A DNA stretch of 64,000 nt from Janthinobacterium sp051380735 (GTDB lineage: Bacteria > Pseudomonadota > Gammaproteobacteria > Burkholderiales > Burkholderiaceae_D): positions 62,001 to 126,000 of the forward strand of contig NZ_JBNYXQ010000009.1 in assembly GCF_051380735.1 (NCBI RefSeq), in the 5' to 3' direction. Made by a program: the position numbers and the translations under genes. Within the stretch, counting starts at the first letter, position 1. Every line of letters begins with the position of its first letter. A model generated the notes under the pieces. The model was not told the DNA's origin. It ran no database searches and saw nothing but the letters and a program-made list of their open reading frames with translations. Below are positions 18,621 through 26,531 of the stretch, in pieces.

Positions 18621-19652
18621 ATGGCGACCATCAAACAGGTAGCGCAGGTGGCCGGGGTGTCGTTTACCACCGTCTCGCATGTGCTCAACAACACGCGCCC
18701 CGTCAGTGACGAGGCGCGTGCGGCCGTGCTGGCGGCGGTCGAGCAACTGCATTACGTGCCCAGCGCACTGGCGCGTGCGCTCAAATGCCGCAGCACCGGC
18801 ACCATCGGCCTGATCATTCCCAACAATACCAATCCGTATTTTTCGGAAGTGGCGCGCGGCATCGAAGACAGCTGCTATGCGGCCGGCTACAGTGTGATCC
18901 TGTGCAATTCCGATGATGATCCGATCAAGCAGCGCGAGTATCTGAACGTGCTGCTGACCAAGCGCTGCGACGGGTTGATTCTGTCTGCCCTGGCCGATCG
19001 CGACGGCGAATTGCTGCATAAAATGAAGGTGCCGGCCGTGCTGCTCGACCGCGCGCCATGCGACCTGTCGCTCGATGCGGTGGCGGTAGACAACCGTGCT
19101 GGCGGCCTCCTGGCCGCGCGCCACCTGCTGGGCCTGGGGCGGCGTCGCATCGCCTGCATCGCTGGCCCGCGGGAGGTCGGTATTTCGAATGAACGCATCG
19201 ACGGCGTGCGCAGCGCCCTGCAGGACGCCGGCGTGGTGTTCGATGCCGCACTGTGCCGCCATGGCGACTTTTCCAGCGCCGGCGGCTATGCGGCCGCTCT
19301 GGCACTGCTGGCGCTGCCTGCCACCCAGCGCCCCGACGCGCTGTTCTGCTGCAATGATTTGATGGCGTTTGGTGCCCTGCGCGCTGCTGCCGAACTGGGC
19401 ATTGCCGTACCAGGCCAGCTGGCCGTGGTGGGCTTTGACGATATTGACCTGGCCAGCTTCGTGCATCCACCGTTGACCAGCGTGGCGCAAAATACGCGCG
19501 AGCTGGGCCATATCACGGCCGCCTGCCTGCTGGCGCGCATCGCCAACCCTGACCTGCCGCGCCAGCAACGCAGCGTGGCGCCCGAGCTGCATGTGCGCGG
19601 TTCGTCCGGCGACCTTGCTTTGACTTCACCTTTTACTGAACTGATGGGATGA
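18621..19652 (+). CDS. rbsR: LacI family transcriptional regulator of the ribose operon
   Basis: 343 aa. N-terminal HTH (ATIKQVAQVAGVSFTTVSHVLN), the hinge helix region YVPSALARALK, then a periplasmic-binding-protein-like sensor domain (TIGLIIPNNTNPYF...GFDDIDLASFVHPPLTSV). It is the fourth gene of the operon, 10 bases after rbsC, and so is probably autoregulated through the 14951-14966 palindrome, with ribose or a derivative as inducer (inference from family). Confidence 0.9.
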   Translation: MATIKQVAQVAGVSFTTVSHVLNNTRPVSDEARAAVLAAVEQLHYVPSALARALKCRSTGTIGLIIPNNTNPYFSEVARGIEDSCYAAGYSVILCNSDDDPIKQREYLNVLLTKRCDGLILSALADRDGELLHKMKVPAVLLDRAPCDLSLDAVAVDNRAGGLLAARHLLGLGRRRIACIAGPREVGISNERIDGVRSALQDAGVVFDAALCRHGDFSSAGGYAAALALLALPATQRPDALFCCNDLMAFGALRAAAELGIAVPGQLAVVGFDDIDLASFVHPPLTSVAQNTRELGHITAACLLARIANPDLPRQQRSVAPELHVRGSSGDLALTSPFTELMG

Positions 19653-19656
19653 CACC

Positions 19657-20568
19657 ATGATCGTGGTTATTGGCAGCATTAACATGGACCTGGTCTTGCG
19701 CGTGCCGCGCATGCCGCTTCCCGGCGAAACCCTGACAGGCGGCGCCTTCCGTACCATTCCCGGCGGCAAAGGCGCCAACCAGGCTGTGGCCTGCGCGCGC
19801 ATGAGCGGCAAGGTTGCCGCCGGTGGCCAGCAGGTGGCGATGGTGGCCTGCGTCGGCGACGACGAATTCGGCGCCACCCTGCGCGCCGCGCTGGTGGCTG
19901 ACGGCATCATCGACCGCCACTTGACGACCATGCCGGGTGTGGCCTCGGGCATCGCCTCGATCCTGGTCGACGACAACGGCCAGAACAGCATCGTGCTGGC
20001 CGGCGGCGCCAACGACTGCCTGAGCCCCGCGCATATCGATGCGGCCAAGGAACTGATCGAACAGTCCGACATCGTGGTGCTGCAACTGGAAGTGCCGATG
20101 GAGACCGTGGTGCACGCCATCAGGCTGGCGCGCTCGCTGGGCAAGACCGTGGTGCTGAACCCGGCGCCGGCCGCCCGTGTGCCCGCCGATGTGCTGGCGC
20201 TGGTGGATTATCTGATCCCGAACGAAATCGAAGCGGCCATGCTGGCTGGCGCCGGGGTCGACGCCAACGACGTGAAAGCGCTGGCCGCCGCACTGCAGAA
20301 ACAGGGCAGCGACAATATCATCATCACGCTGGGCGCCAAGGGCGTGCATGCGGCGCTGTATGGCGGCGACTTTGACTTCCCCGCGCAAGCAGTGCAGGCA
20401 GTCGACACCACGGCCGCTGGCGACACCTTTATCGGCGGCTTTGTGGCCGGTCTCGCGTCCGGCCTGGACGAAGCCGAAGCGATTGCACAAGGCCAGCGTG
20501 CCGCCGCCTGGAGCGTCACCAAGCCCGGTGCGCAGACCTCGATCCCCCATTTGCACGAACTGTTTTAA
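19657..20568 (+). CDS. rbsK: Ribokinase
   Basis: 303 aa PfkB-family sugar kinase converting ribose to ribose 5-phosphate. N-terminal GSINMDLVLRVPRMP, GGKGANQA, and the C-terminal catalytic DTTAAGDTFIGGF with the Asp base are intact. Starts four bases after the rbsR stop. Confidence 0.95.
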   Translation: MIVVIGSINMDLVLRVPRMPLPGETLTGGAFRTIPGGKGANQAVACARMSGKVAAGGQQVAMVACVGDDEFGATLRAALVADGIIDRHLTTMPGVASGIASILVDDNGQNSIVLAGGANDCLSPAHIDAAKELIEQSDIVVLQLEVPMETVVHAIRLARSLGKTVVLNPAPAARVPADVLALVDYLIPNEIEAAMLAGAGVDANDVKALAAALQKQGSDNIIITLGAKGVHAALYGGDFDFPAQAVQAVDTTAAGDTFIGGFVAGLASGLDEAEAIAQGQRAAAWSVTKPGAQTSIPHLHELF

Positions 20569-20576
20569 GCGCTCAC

Positions 20577-20969
20577 ATGAAAAAATCACCGCTGCTCAAT
20601 ATCGCCCTGTCGCAACTGGTCGCCTCGCTGGGCCATGGCGACATGGTCGTTATCGGCGACGCCGGCCTGCCATCGCAGCCCGGCGTGCCCCTGATCGACC
20701 TGGCCCTGACGCATGGCATACCCGGCTTTATCGACACGGTGAAAACCGTGCTCAGTGAAATGCAGGTAGAACACCATTTCCTCGCTACCGAATTGCCGCA
20801 CCATAACCCGGCGATTGCCGCGCAAGTGGCGGCGCTGGGCCTGCCGGACGCGCGCGCGCTGTCGCATGAAGAATTCAAGCAACTGAGCAAACGCGCGCGC
20901 GCCATCGTGCGCACCGGCGAATGCAGCCCGTACGCGAATGTGATCCTGGTTGCCGGCGTGGTCTTCTGA
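20577..20969 (+). CDS. rbsD: D-ribose pyranase
   Basis: 130 aa, converts beta-ribopyranose to the furanose form used by ribokinase. Contains the catalytic-His segment SLGHGDMVVIGDAGLP and the C-terminal ECSPYANVILVAGV. Last gene of the operon; in E. coli rbsD is first, so the gene order here (B-A-C-R-K-D) differs. Confidence 0.93.
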   Translation: MKKSPLLNIALSQLVASLGHGDMVVIGDAGLPSQPGVPLIDLALTHGIPGFIDTVKTVLSEMQVEHHFLATELPHHNPAIAAQVAALGLPDARALSHEEFKQLSKRARAIVRTGECSPYANVILVAGVVF

Positions 20970-21153
20970 CCATCATCACCTGCCTGCACCCCGCGCCGCC
21001 ATGCCCATGGTGACATCTCTCCCTTGAAACCCGCGTCTCCCGCCGCCAGCTGATACCTGGCCAGCGGGACGCCGTGCGTTGTCATTCCCGGCTTATACTC
21101 GCCTGGCTGGTTCTCCAACGATACTTCCATCCACTGACCAAAGAGGTGCATAC

Positions 21154-21543
21154 ATGGGCATTTTTACCAATATCTACAACAAGATCTTTCATCATGGCGA
21201 AGCCGCCACCCCGGCCGCTCCTGCCGCTCCTGCCGCTCCTGCAGCACCGGCTGCCCCTGCGTCCGCCCCGGCTGCGCCGGCAGAAGTTGTCGACGTGGAA
21301 GCCGTGCTGACCAGCCTGGCCGAGAAAAACGCGGAAAAGCTCAACTGGCGTACGTCGATTGTCGATCTGCTGAAACTGCTGCAGCTCGACAGCAGCCTGG
21401 CCTCTCGCAAGGAACTGGCGCAGGAACTGCATTTCACGGGCGATACCAATGACTCGGCCAGCATGAACATCTGGCTGCACCGCCAGGTGATGATCAAGCT
21501 GGCCGAAAATGGCGGCAAGGTGCCGGACTCGCTGAAAAACTAA
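21154..21543 (+). CDS. DUF3597 domain protein
   Basis: 129 aa. Begins MGIFTNIYNKIFHHG, then a Pro/Ala linker made of PAA repeats (about residues 18-40), then a globular domain (VDVEAVLTSLAEKNAEKLNW, SIVDLLKLLQLDSSLASRKELAQEL) typical of DUF3597, whose solution structure is known but function is not. The ATG at 21154 has AGAGG upstream. An earlier in-frame start is not supported. Confidence 0.8.
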   Translation: MGIFTNIYNKIFHHGEAATPAAPAAPAAPAAPAAPASAPAAPAEVVDVEAVLTSLAEKNAEKLNWRTSIVDLLKLLQLDSSLASRKELAQELHFTGDTNDSASMNIWLHRQVMIKLAENGGKVPDSLKN

Positions 21544-21595
21544 GCACTTTCAAGCCAATGGGAACTGCCTGTGATGGGGTTCTCATACTGTTACG

Positions 21596-21632
21596 ATAGT
21601 CAAAAGCAATTGAATCTATTGTAACAATCAAT
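21596..21632. promoter_or_regulatory. OxyR-type binding site overlapping the ahpC promoter
   Basis: ATAG-N7-CAAT-N7-ATTG-N7-CAAT matches the four-element, 7-base-spaced OxyR pattern (ATAG/CTAT repeated), with the conserved A in the sixth spacer position of both halves. Its downstream end abuts a TTGAAT (21634-21639) that is 16 bases from TACACT (21656-21661), a plausible -35/-10 pair. This is the usual arrangement for OxyR activation. Predicted from pattern only. Confidence 0.7.
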
Positions 21633-21699
21633 TTTGAATATGAGCCAAAACCCTATACACTAGGGTCTTACTGATTCACAACCCCGAGAGGAAATGACC

Positions 21700-22263
21700 A
21701 TGTCGATTATCAATACCCAAGTTAAACCATTCAAGGCAACCGCATACCACAACGGCAAATTCGTCGACCTGACGGAAGAGTCCCTGAAAGGCAAGTGGTC
21801 GATCTTCATGTTCTACCCAGCCGATTTCACCTTTGTTTGCCCAACCGAACTGGAAGACCTGGCCGATCACCACGCCACGTTCCAGCAAATGGGCGTCGAA
21901 GTGTATGGCGTTTCGACCGATTCGCACTTTGCGCACAAAGCATGGCACGACACCTCGGACGCGATCAAGAAAGTGCAATACGCACTGATCGGCGACCCGA
22001 CCGGCACCCTGTCGCGCAACTTTGAAGTCATGATCGAAGAAGAAGGCATGGCACTGCGCGGTACCTTCGTCATCAATCCTGACGGCTTTATCAAAGTGAT
22101 GGAAGTGCATGACAACGGCATCGGCCGTGACGCGTCGGAACTGCTGCGCAAAGTCAAAGCCGCACAATACGTCGCCGCTCACCCAGGCGAAGTGTGCCCA
22201 GCCAAATGGACGGAAGGCGCGTCGACCCTGACCCCATCGCTGGACCTGGTCGGCAAGATCTAA
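21700..22263 (+). CDS. ahpC: Alkyl hydroperoxide reductase subunit C (peroxiredoxin)
   Basis: 187 aa, same length as E. coli AhpC. Peroxidatic Cys in FYPADFTFVCPTE and resolving Cys in the C-terminal HPGEVCPAKW are both present, so a typical 2-Cys enzyme. The ATG at 21700 is favoured over the one at 21694 because the GAGAGGA site is seven bases before it. Reduced by AhpF encoded next. Confidence 0.96.
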   Translation: MSIINTQVKPFKATAYHNGKFVDLTEESLKGKWSIFMFYPADFTFVCPTELEDLADHHATFQQMGVEVYGVSTDSHFAHKAWHDTSDAIKKVQYALIGDPTGTLSRNFEVMIEEEGMALRGTFVINPDGFIKVMEVHDNGIGRDASELLRKVKAAQYVAAHPGEVCPAKWTEGASTLTPSLDLVGKI

Positions 22264-22301
22264 GCTTCAATGCACGACGTAGCAAACAAGTAGTTACCGC
22301 G

Positions 22302-22329
22302 ATGCCGGACCGGGCGTCCGGCCCGGCAT
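22302..22329 (+). promoter_or_regulatory. Intercistronic hairpin between ahpC and ahpF
   Basis: ATGCCGG-a-CCGG, loop GCGT, CCGG-c-CCGGCAT: a stem with one A-C mismatch and no U-tract. Likely lowers or uncouples ahpF expression relative to ahpC. Confidence 0.6.
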
Positions 22330-22361
22330 TCGCCTAAATATTTGTAAAAGGAAAAGTAATC

Positions 22362-23957
22362 ATGTTAGACGCAACCCTCAAAACCCAACTTAAATCCTAC
22401 CTGGAAAAAGTGGTGTATCCGCTTGAGCTGGTCGCCTCTCTCGATAACAGCGCAAAAGCTGGCGAGATGAAAGAATTGCTCCAGGAAATAGTCCTGTTGA
22501 GCGACAAAATCACGCTGGTCGAGCGCCTGGAAGCTGGCGTACGCGCCCCGTCCTTCAGCATCAACCGTGCCGGTACCGATATCGGCGTGCGTTTCGCCGG
22601 TGTGCCGATGGGCCATGAATTTACCTCGCTGGTGCTGGCGCTGCTGCAAGTGGGCGGCCACACCATCAAGTTCGACGAGGCCGTGATCGAACAGATCCGC
22701 AACCTCGACGGCGATTTTGAATTTGAAACCTTTATCTCGCTGTCCTGCCATAACTGCCCGGAAGTGGTGCAGGCCCTGAATGCCATGTCGGTGATCAACC
22801 CGCGCATCAAGGTCACCACGATTGACGGCGGCGTGTTCCCGAAAGAAGTCGAAGAACGCCAGATCATGGCCGTGCCGATGATGTTCCTGAACGGCCAGCA
22901 TTTCGGCCAGGGCCGCACCAATGTCGAGGAAATCCTCGCCAAGCTCGACACCAATGCCGGCGCACGCCAGGCTGAAGCATTGAGCAAAAAAGACGTATTC
23001 GATGTGCTGATCGTCGGCGGTGGCCCTGCCGGTGCGGCAGCCGCCATCTACGCCGCTCGCAAGGGCATCAACACCGGCGTGCTGGCCGAGCGTTTCGGCG
23101 GCCAGACGCTCGACACCATGGCGATCGAGAACTTTATCTCGGTCAAGGAAACCGACGGCCCGAAATTCGCCATGGCGCTGGAGCAGCACGTCAAGACCTA
23201 TGACGTCGACATCATGAATACCCAGCGCGCCGCGAAACTGACGGCCGGCAAGCTGATCGAGATTGAAACGGCCGGTGGCGCCGTCTTGAAAGCGAAGACC
23301 GTGATCCTGGCAACCGGCGCCCGCTGGCGCGAAATCAATGTGCCGGGCGAGAAGGAATACCGCAACAAGGGTGTTGCCTACTGCCCGCACTGCGACGGCC
23401 CGCTGTTCAAGGGCAAGCGCGTGGCCGTGATCGGCGGCGGTAATTCTGGCGTGGAAGCGGCAATCGACCTGGCCGGCCTGGTCAAGCACGTGACCCTGAT
23501 CGAATTTGGCGCGGAACTGCGCGCCGATGCGGTGCTGCAACGCAAGCTGCGCAGCCTGGCCAACGTCACCGTGATCACCTCGGCGCAAACCACCGAGATC
23601 CACGGCGACGGCAAGATCGTCAATGGCCTCAGCTACACGGACCGCGTCAGCGGCGCGTCGAACAAGGTCGAGCTGGAAGGCGTATTCGTGCAGATCGGCC
23701 TGGTGCCGAACACCGAATGGCTGAAGGGCACGCTGGCCTTGTCGCGTCACGGCGAAATCGAAGTCGATGCGCGTGGCCAGACCTCGATCCCTGGCGTATT
23801 TGCGGCCGGCGACGTCACCACGGTGCCGTACAAGCAGATCATTATCGCCACCGGCGAAGGCGCCAAGGCAGCCTTGTCGGCCTTTGATCACCTGATCCGT
23901 TCGGGCGACGAAGAAGTGGTGGAAGAGTCGGCCTCGAAAGAAGCCATGACAGCGTAA
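22362..23957 (+). CDS. ahpF: Alkyl hydroperoxide reductase subunit F
   Basis: 531 aa flavoprotein that passes NAD(P)H electrons to AhpC. The N-terminal tandem thioredoxin-fold region has the CHNC redox pair (around residue 129). FAD-binding GGGPAGAAAAIYAARKG follows, then the thioredoxin-reductase-like redox centre YCPHCDG and NAD-binding GGGNSGVEAAIDLAG. All redox centres are intact. An AAGGAAAAG ribosome binding site precedes the ATG. Confidence 0.96.
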   Translation: MLDATLKTQLKSYLEKVVYPLELVASLDNSAKAGEMKELLQEIVLLSDKITLVERLEAGVRAPSFSINRAGTDIGVRFAGVPMGHEFTSLVLALLQVGGHTIKFDEAVIEQIRNLDGDFEFETFISLSCHNCPEVVQALNAMSVINPRIKVTTIDGGVFPKEVEERQIMAVPMMFLNGQHFGQGRTNVEEILAKLDTNAGARQAEALSKKDVFDVLIVGGGPAGAAAAIYAARKGINTGVLAERFGGQTLDTMAIENFISVKETDGPKFAMALEQHVKTYDVDIMNTQRAAKLTAGKLIEIETAGGAVLKAKTVILATGARWREINVPGEKEYRNKGVAYCPHCDGPLFKGKRVAVIGGGNSGVEAAIDLAGLVKHVTLIEFGAELRADAVLQRKLRSLANVTVITSAQTTEIHGDGKIVNGLSYTDRVSGASNKVELEGVFVQIGLVPNTEWLKGTLALSRHGEIEVDARGQTSIPGVFAAGDVTTVPYKQIIIATGEGAKAALSAFDHLIRSGDEEVVEESASKEAMTA

Positions 23958-23970
23958 GCTGGCGCACTTG

Positions 23971-24008
23971 AAAAACCGGAACCGCCGCATGGCCGTTCCG
24001 GTTTTTTT
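23971..24008 (+). terminator. Intrinsic terminator of ahpCF
   Basis: AAAACCGGAAC, 12-base loop, GTTCCGGTTTT and more T residues, 14 bases after the ahpF stop. The A/T-rich ends also allow function for the convergent ABC gene. Confidence 0.88.
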
Positions 24009-24016
24009 ACGCCTGC

Positions 24017-24643
24017 CTACAGCTGCACGGTGGCCGCCAGCGGCAATTGCGGCTCCAGGTGGCTGGTCAGCACGATGCACTGGCGCGCCAGACGGGCCGG
24101 ATCGGACAGGCGCTGGCGTAGATATGCCATGGCATCGGCGTCCAGCCCATTGAACGGTTCATCGATCAGCAGCAGCTTCACCGGCAACACCAGCGCCAGT
24201 GCCAGTTGCAGCTTTTTATGCTGGCCCAGCGACAGGGCGGTAACGCTTTGCCGCAAGGTCGAGCTGATGGCAAAAGCGTCCAGTTCGGCGTTCAGCAGGG
24301 CCAGCTCGCTGCCCGGATACAGGGCCAGGTGCAGGTCGAGCCATTCGTGTACTTGCAGCCAGGGCAGGGCGGGCGCGTCGCCACCGCAATAAAACGCCTG
24401 GGCGCGGTAGGCCAGCGGCATGCCGGCGCTGTCGAGTTCGTCCAGGCGTATGCTGCCCCGCGCCGGCAGCAGGGCGCCGCCCGCCAGTTTCAATAAAGTG
24501 GTTTTGCCGGCCCCATTGGCACCGCGCAACCAGGTGATGCCGGGCCCGAATCGCAGATTGCAGCGTTGGAACACACTGTGCGTGGCGAAATGAAAATCGA
24601 GCTGCTCGACATGCAGAACGGGAGAAGGCAGGTTCAATTCCAT
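24017..24643 (-). CDS. ABC transporter ATP-binding protein (CcmA-like small ATPase)
   Basis: 208 aa single ABC domain. Walker A GANGAGKTTLLK, signature-like LSLGQHKKLQLALAL (degenerate, lacking the usual SGG) and Walker B LLLIDEPFNGLDAD. The start ATG at 24643 overlaps the end of the upstream membrane-protein gene by 10 bases, so the two are coupled. Size and degenerate signature recall CcmA/YtrB-type ATPases; the substrate is unknown. Confidence 0.8.
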   Translation of the reverse strand: MELNLPSPVLHVEQLDFHFATHSVFQRCNLRFGPGITWLRGANGAGKTTLLKLAGGALLPARGSIRLDELDSAGMPLAYRAQAFYCGGDAPALPWLQVHEWLDLHLALYPGSELALLNAELDAFAISSTLRQSVTALSLGQHKKLQLALALVLPVKLLLIDEPFNGLDADAMAYLRQRLSDPARLARQCIVLTSHLEPQLPLAATVQL

Positions 24644-25737
24644 AATTCGCTTCCGATAGCGCTCAAGGCAAGGATGGACAAGGCGACCAGGGCCACGCGT
24701 GTGCGCGCCGTCAAGCGGGTCAGGCCGACAATGGCCAGTACGGCCACGCAGGCAGTGATGGCGTAGACGCTGGTCACGCGCTGCTGCAAGGCGGCGGGAT
24801 TGATACAAAACAGCAAGATCGCTGCACTGAGCAGCACCGCAAAGGCGGGCAGCAGGCTGGCCGTGCAGGCCAGGCGCAGCACGGTGGCGCTGGCCAGGGG
24901 CCAGGCGTCCAGCGAAGGGCGCAGCACGGTGATCTGCTCGCGCACGGCCTTGTCGCCACGGTCCGTCACAATGATCAGGCTGGCGCTGGCCAGCAAAGCG
25001 AGCAGTGGCGCCGGCACCAGCGGCACGCGCAACAGCCAGGCCAGCATGCTGGCGAGCGCGCCGGCCAGCAGCACGCTTTGCTGGATGCCAATTACATTGT
25101 CGTTACGCCAGAAGGGCAGCCAGAACAGCTGTCGCCACAGGAATACGGCAGGCCAGCGGGGGCGGTGGTACGCATACGCTGCCAGTGTGGGCGCGCGTGT
25201 CTTTTGCGCCGGGCGTGGCGTACGCAGGCGCAGCGCCATGATGCAGCTCGACAATAGCCAGGCCAGCAGCCACGCGGTGACGGTGGCGGCGATACCGGGC
25301 GCGGCAATCGGGCGCAGCCATGGTGGCGACTGCAGCAGCCAGACGCTGGCCGAAACAAAGTAAGCGATGCCCAGCGGCAGCATCAGCAGGCCCGCGACCG
25401 CCATATCGGCTTGCCAGCGCAGGCGTGGCGGCAAGGGCAACTGGCGCAACCACGCGGCGACAGCAGCGGGCAACAATCGCTTGCGCAGCAGCCAGGCCGG
25501 CAGGCAAGTGAGCAAGGCTTGCGCACACAGCACGCCCAGCGCAGCCGGCCAGGGCAGGGTCATGGCCAGAAAGCCGGGCAGGGCGATCATGCTCAGCAGT
25601 GCCAGCAAGACGGGGCCGGCCAGAAACACGACGATTTCCATGGAACTGGCCATGCTGGCGGCAAATTGCAGCAAAGCATGGTGGCTCAGGCGCAGCCGCA
25701 GTGCAATATAGGGATGTGTGCTGCTGGGCAAGCGCAT
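24634..25737 (-). CDS. Predicted membrane component of an ABC transporter
   Basis: 367 aa, very hydrophobic, with about ten possible membrane segments in pairs. No family motif that I recognise. Its 3' end overlaps the start of an ABC ATPase gene, which supports a role as the permease partner. A loop rich in Arg/Pro/His (around residues 175-205) is probably cytoplasmic. The start is the ATG at 25737; nothing upstream contradicts it. Confidence 0.6.
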   Translation of the reverse strand: MRLPSSTHPYIALRLRLSHHALLQFAASMASSMEIVVFLAGPVLLALLSMIALPGFLAMTLPWPAALGVLCAQALLTCLPAWLLRKRLLPAAVAAWLRQLPLPPRLRWQADMAVAGLLMLPLGIAYFVSASVWLLQSPPWLRPIAAPGIAATVTAWLLAWLLSSCIMALRLRTPRPAQKTRAPTLAAYAYHRPRWPAVFLWRQLFWLPFWRNDNVIGIQQSVLLAGALASMLAWLLRVPLVPAPLLALLASASLIIVTDRGDKAVREQITVLRPSLDAWPLASATVLRLACTASLLPAFAVLLSAAILLFCINPAALQQRVTSVYAITACVAVLAIVGLTRLTARTRVALVALSILALSAIGSELWN

Positions 25738-25798
25738 ACGTGCAGAGGGGGAGTGATAGTGAGCGCTGATTCTAGTGCATTTGCTGCCCAGAAATGGG

Positions 25799-25833
25799 AA
25801 AAGCCCTTCGGTTCAGCGAACCAAAGGGCTTTT
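25799..25833 (-). terminator. Terminator of the first Val-Asp tRNA unit
   Basis: On the minus strand AAAAGCCCTT-t-GGTTC, loop GCT, GAACC-g-AAGGGCTTTT, starting just past the tRNA-Asp CCA end. Confidence 0.85.
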
Positions 25834-25840
25834 CTTTTAT

Positions 25841-25917
25841 TGGCGGAGCGGACGGGACTCGAACCCGCGACCCCCGACGTGACAGGCCGGTATTCTAACC
25901 AACTGAACTACCACTCC
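25841..25917 (-). tRNA. tRNA-Asp (GTC), copy 1
   Basis: 77 nt including encoded CCA. Acceptor GGAGTGG/CCGCTCC with one G-U pair, anticodon loop CCTGTCACG giving GTC, T arm GCGGGTTCGAGTCCCGT. Downstream partner of tRNA-Val in the same transcript. Confidence 0.95.
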
Positions 25918-25973
25918 AAGCTCGTATGATCTGTGTTGCTGATCCATGAAGCACTGGACAGTTTTCTGATTGT

Positions 25974-26049
25974 TGGTGGGTGCTGAGAGGCTCGAACTCC
26001 CGACCTACGCCTTGTAAGGGCGCCGCTCTACCAACTGAGCTAAGCACCC
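25974..26049 (-). tRNA. tRNA-Val (TAC), copy 1
   Basis: 76 nt including CCA. Acceptor GGGTGCT/AGCACCC, anticodon loop CTTACAA giving TAC, T arm GGGAGTTCGAGCCTCTC. Confidence 0.95.
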
Positions 26050-26101
26050 GCATACCCAGAAAACTATCCCGACGTTTGTCACCACGTCTGGAAGAGGCAC
26101 T

Positions 26102-26131
26102 ATTATAGAGGGCGGTTTCCCGGTTGTGCAA
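26102..26131 (-). promoter_or_regulatory. Promoter of tRNA unit copy 1
   Basis: On the minus strand TTGCAC, 18-base spacer, TATAAT. Located about 50 bases ahead of tRNA-Val copy 1. Confidence 0.7.
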
Positions 26132-26154
26132 CTAAAAATGCAGATTTTATTTTA

Positions 26155-26171
26155 GTGCCGGAGTCAGACCC
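26155..26171. repeat. Intergenic motif GTGCCGGAGTCAGACCC
   Basis: A near match (15 of 17) to the motif found on the opposite strand at 62131-62147 (GTGCCGGGATCAGACCT). It lies at the junction between the two tRNA-unit copies. Probably a genome-wide repeat. Confidence 0.45.
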
Positions 26172-26179
26172 CCAATGGG

Positions 26180-26214
26180 AAAAGCCCTTCGGTTCAGAGA
26201 ACCAAAGGGCTTTT
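26180..26214 (-). terminator. Terminator of the second Val-Asp tRNA unit
   Basis: Same stem as 25799-25833 with one loop change; it insulates this copy from the downstream one. Confidence 0.85.
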
Positions 26215-26221
26215 CTTTTAT

Positions 26222-26298
26222 TGGCGGAGCGGACGGGACTCGAACCCGCGACCCCCGACGTGACAGGCCGGTATTCTAACCAACTGAACTACCACTCC
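26222..26298 (-). tRNA. tRNA-Asp (GTC), copy 2
   Basis: Identical to the tRNA-Asp at 25841-25917. Confidence 0.95.
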
Positions 26299-26352
26299 AA
26301 GCTCGTATGATCTGTGTTGCTGATCCATGAAGCACTGGACAGTTTTCTGATT

Positions 26353-26428
26353 TGGTGGGTGCTGAGAGGCTCGAACTCCCGACCTACGCCTTGTAAGGGC
26401 GCCGCTCTACCAACTGAGCTAAGCACCC
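26353..26428 (-). tRNA. tRNA-Val (TAC), copy 2
   Basis: Identical to the tRNA-Val at 25974-26049. Confidence 0.95.
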
Positions 26429-26488
26429 AAAGCTTGCTTGTCTCAGAAAACTATCCCGACGTTTGTCACCACGTCTGGAAGAGGCGCT

Positions 26489-26517
26489 ATTATAGGATGG
26501 TTAAAATCGTTCTGCAA
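26489..26517 (-). promoter_or_regulatory. Promoter of tRNA unit copy 2
   Basis: On the minus strand TTGCAG, 17-base spacer, TATAAT: close to consensus, as expected for a stable-RNA gene. Confidence 0.8.
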
Positions 26518-26531
26518 GCGCTTTTTTCAGA

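Larger units (their letters stand above)
25793..26495. repeat. Tandem duplication of a tRNA-Val/tRNA-Asp transcription unit
   Basis: Two copies about 380 bases apart: terminator, tRNA-Asp, spacer, tRNA-Val, leader and -10 box. The genes are identical between copies; the Asp-Val spacer differs by two bases near its end and the terminator loop by one base. The leader (from CAGAAAACTATCCCGACG to TATTATA on the plus strand) is conserved, but sequences just 5' of each tRNA-Val and beyond the -10 box differ. Confidence 0.9.

Noticed and set aside
21180..21290. Repetitive CCTGCCGCT-type DNA near 21.2 kb as a microsatellite element
   Set aside because: It encodes the PAA linker of the DUF3597 protein in frame; a coding low-complexity linker is sufficient explanation.
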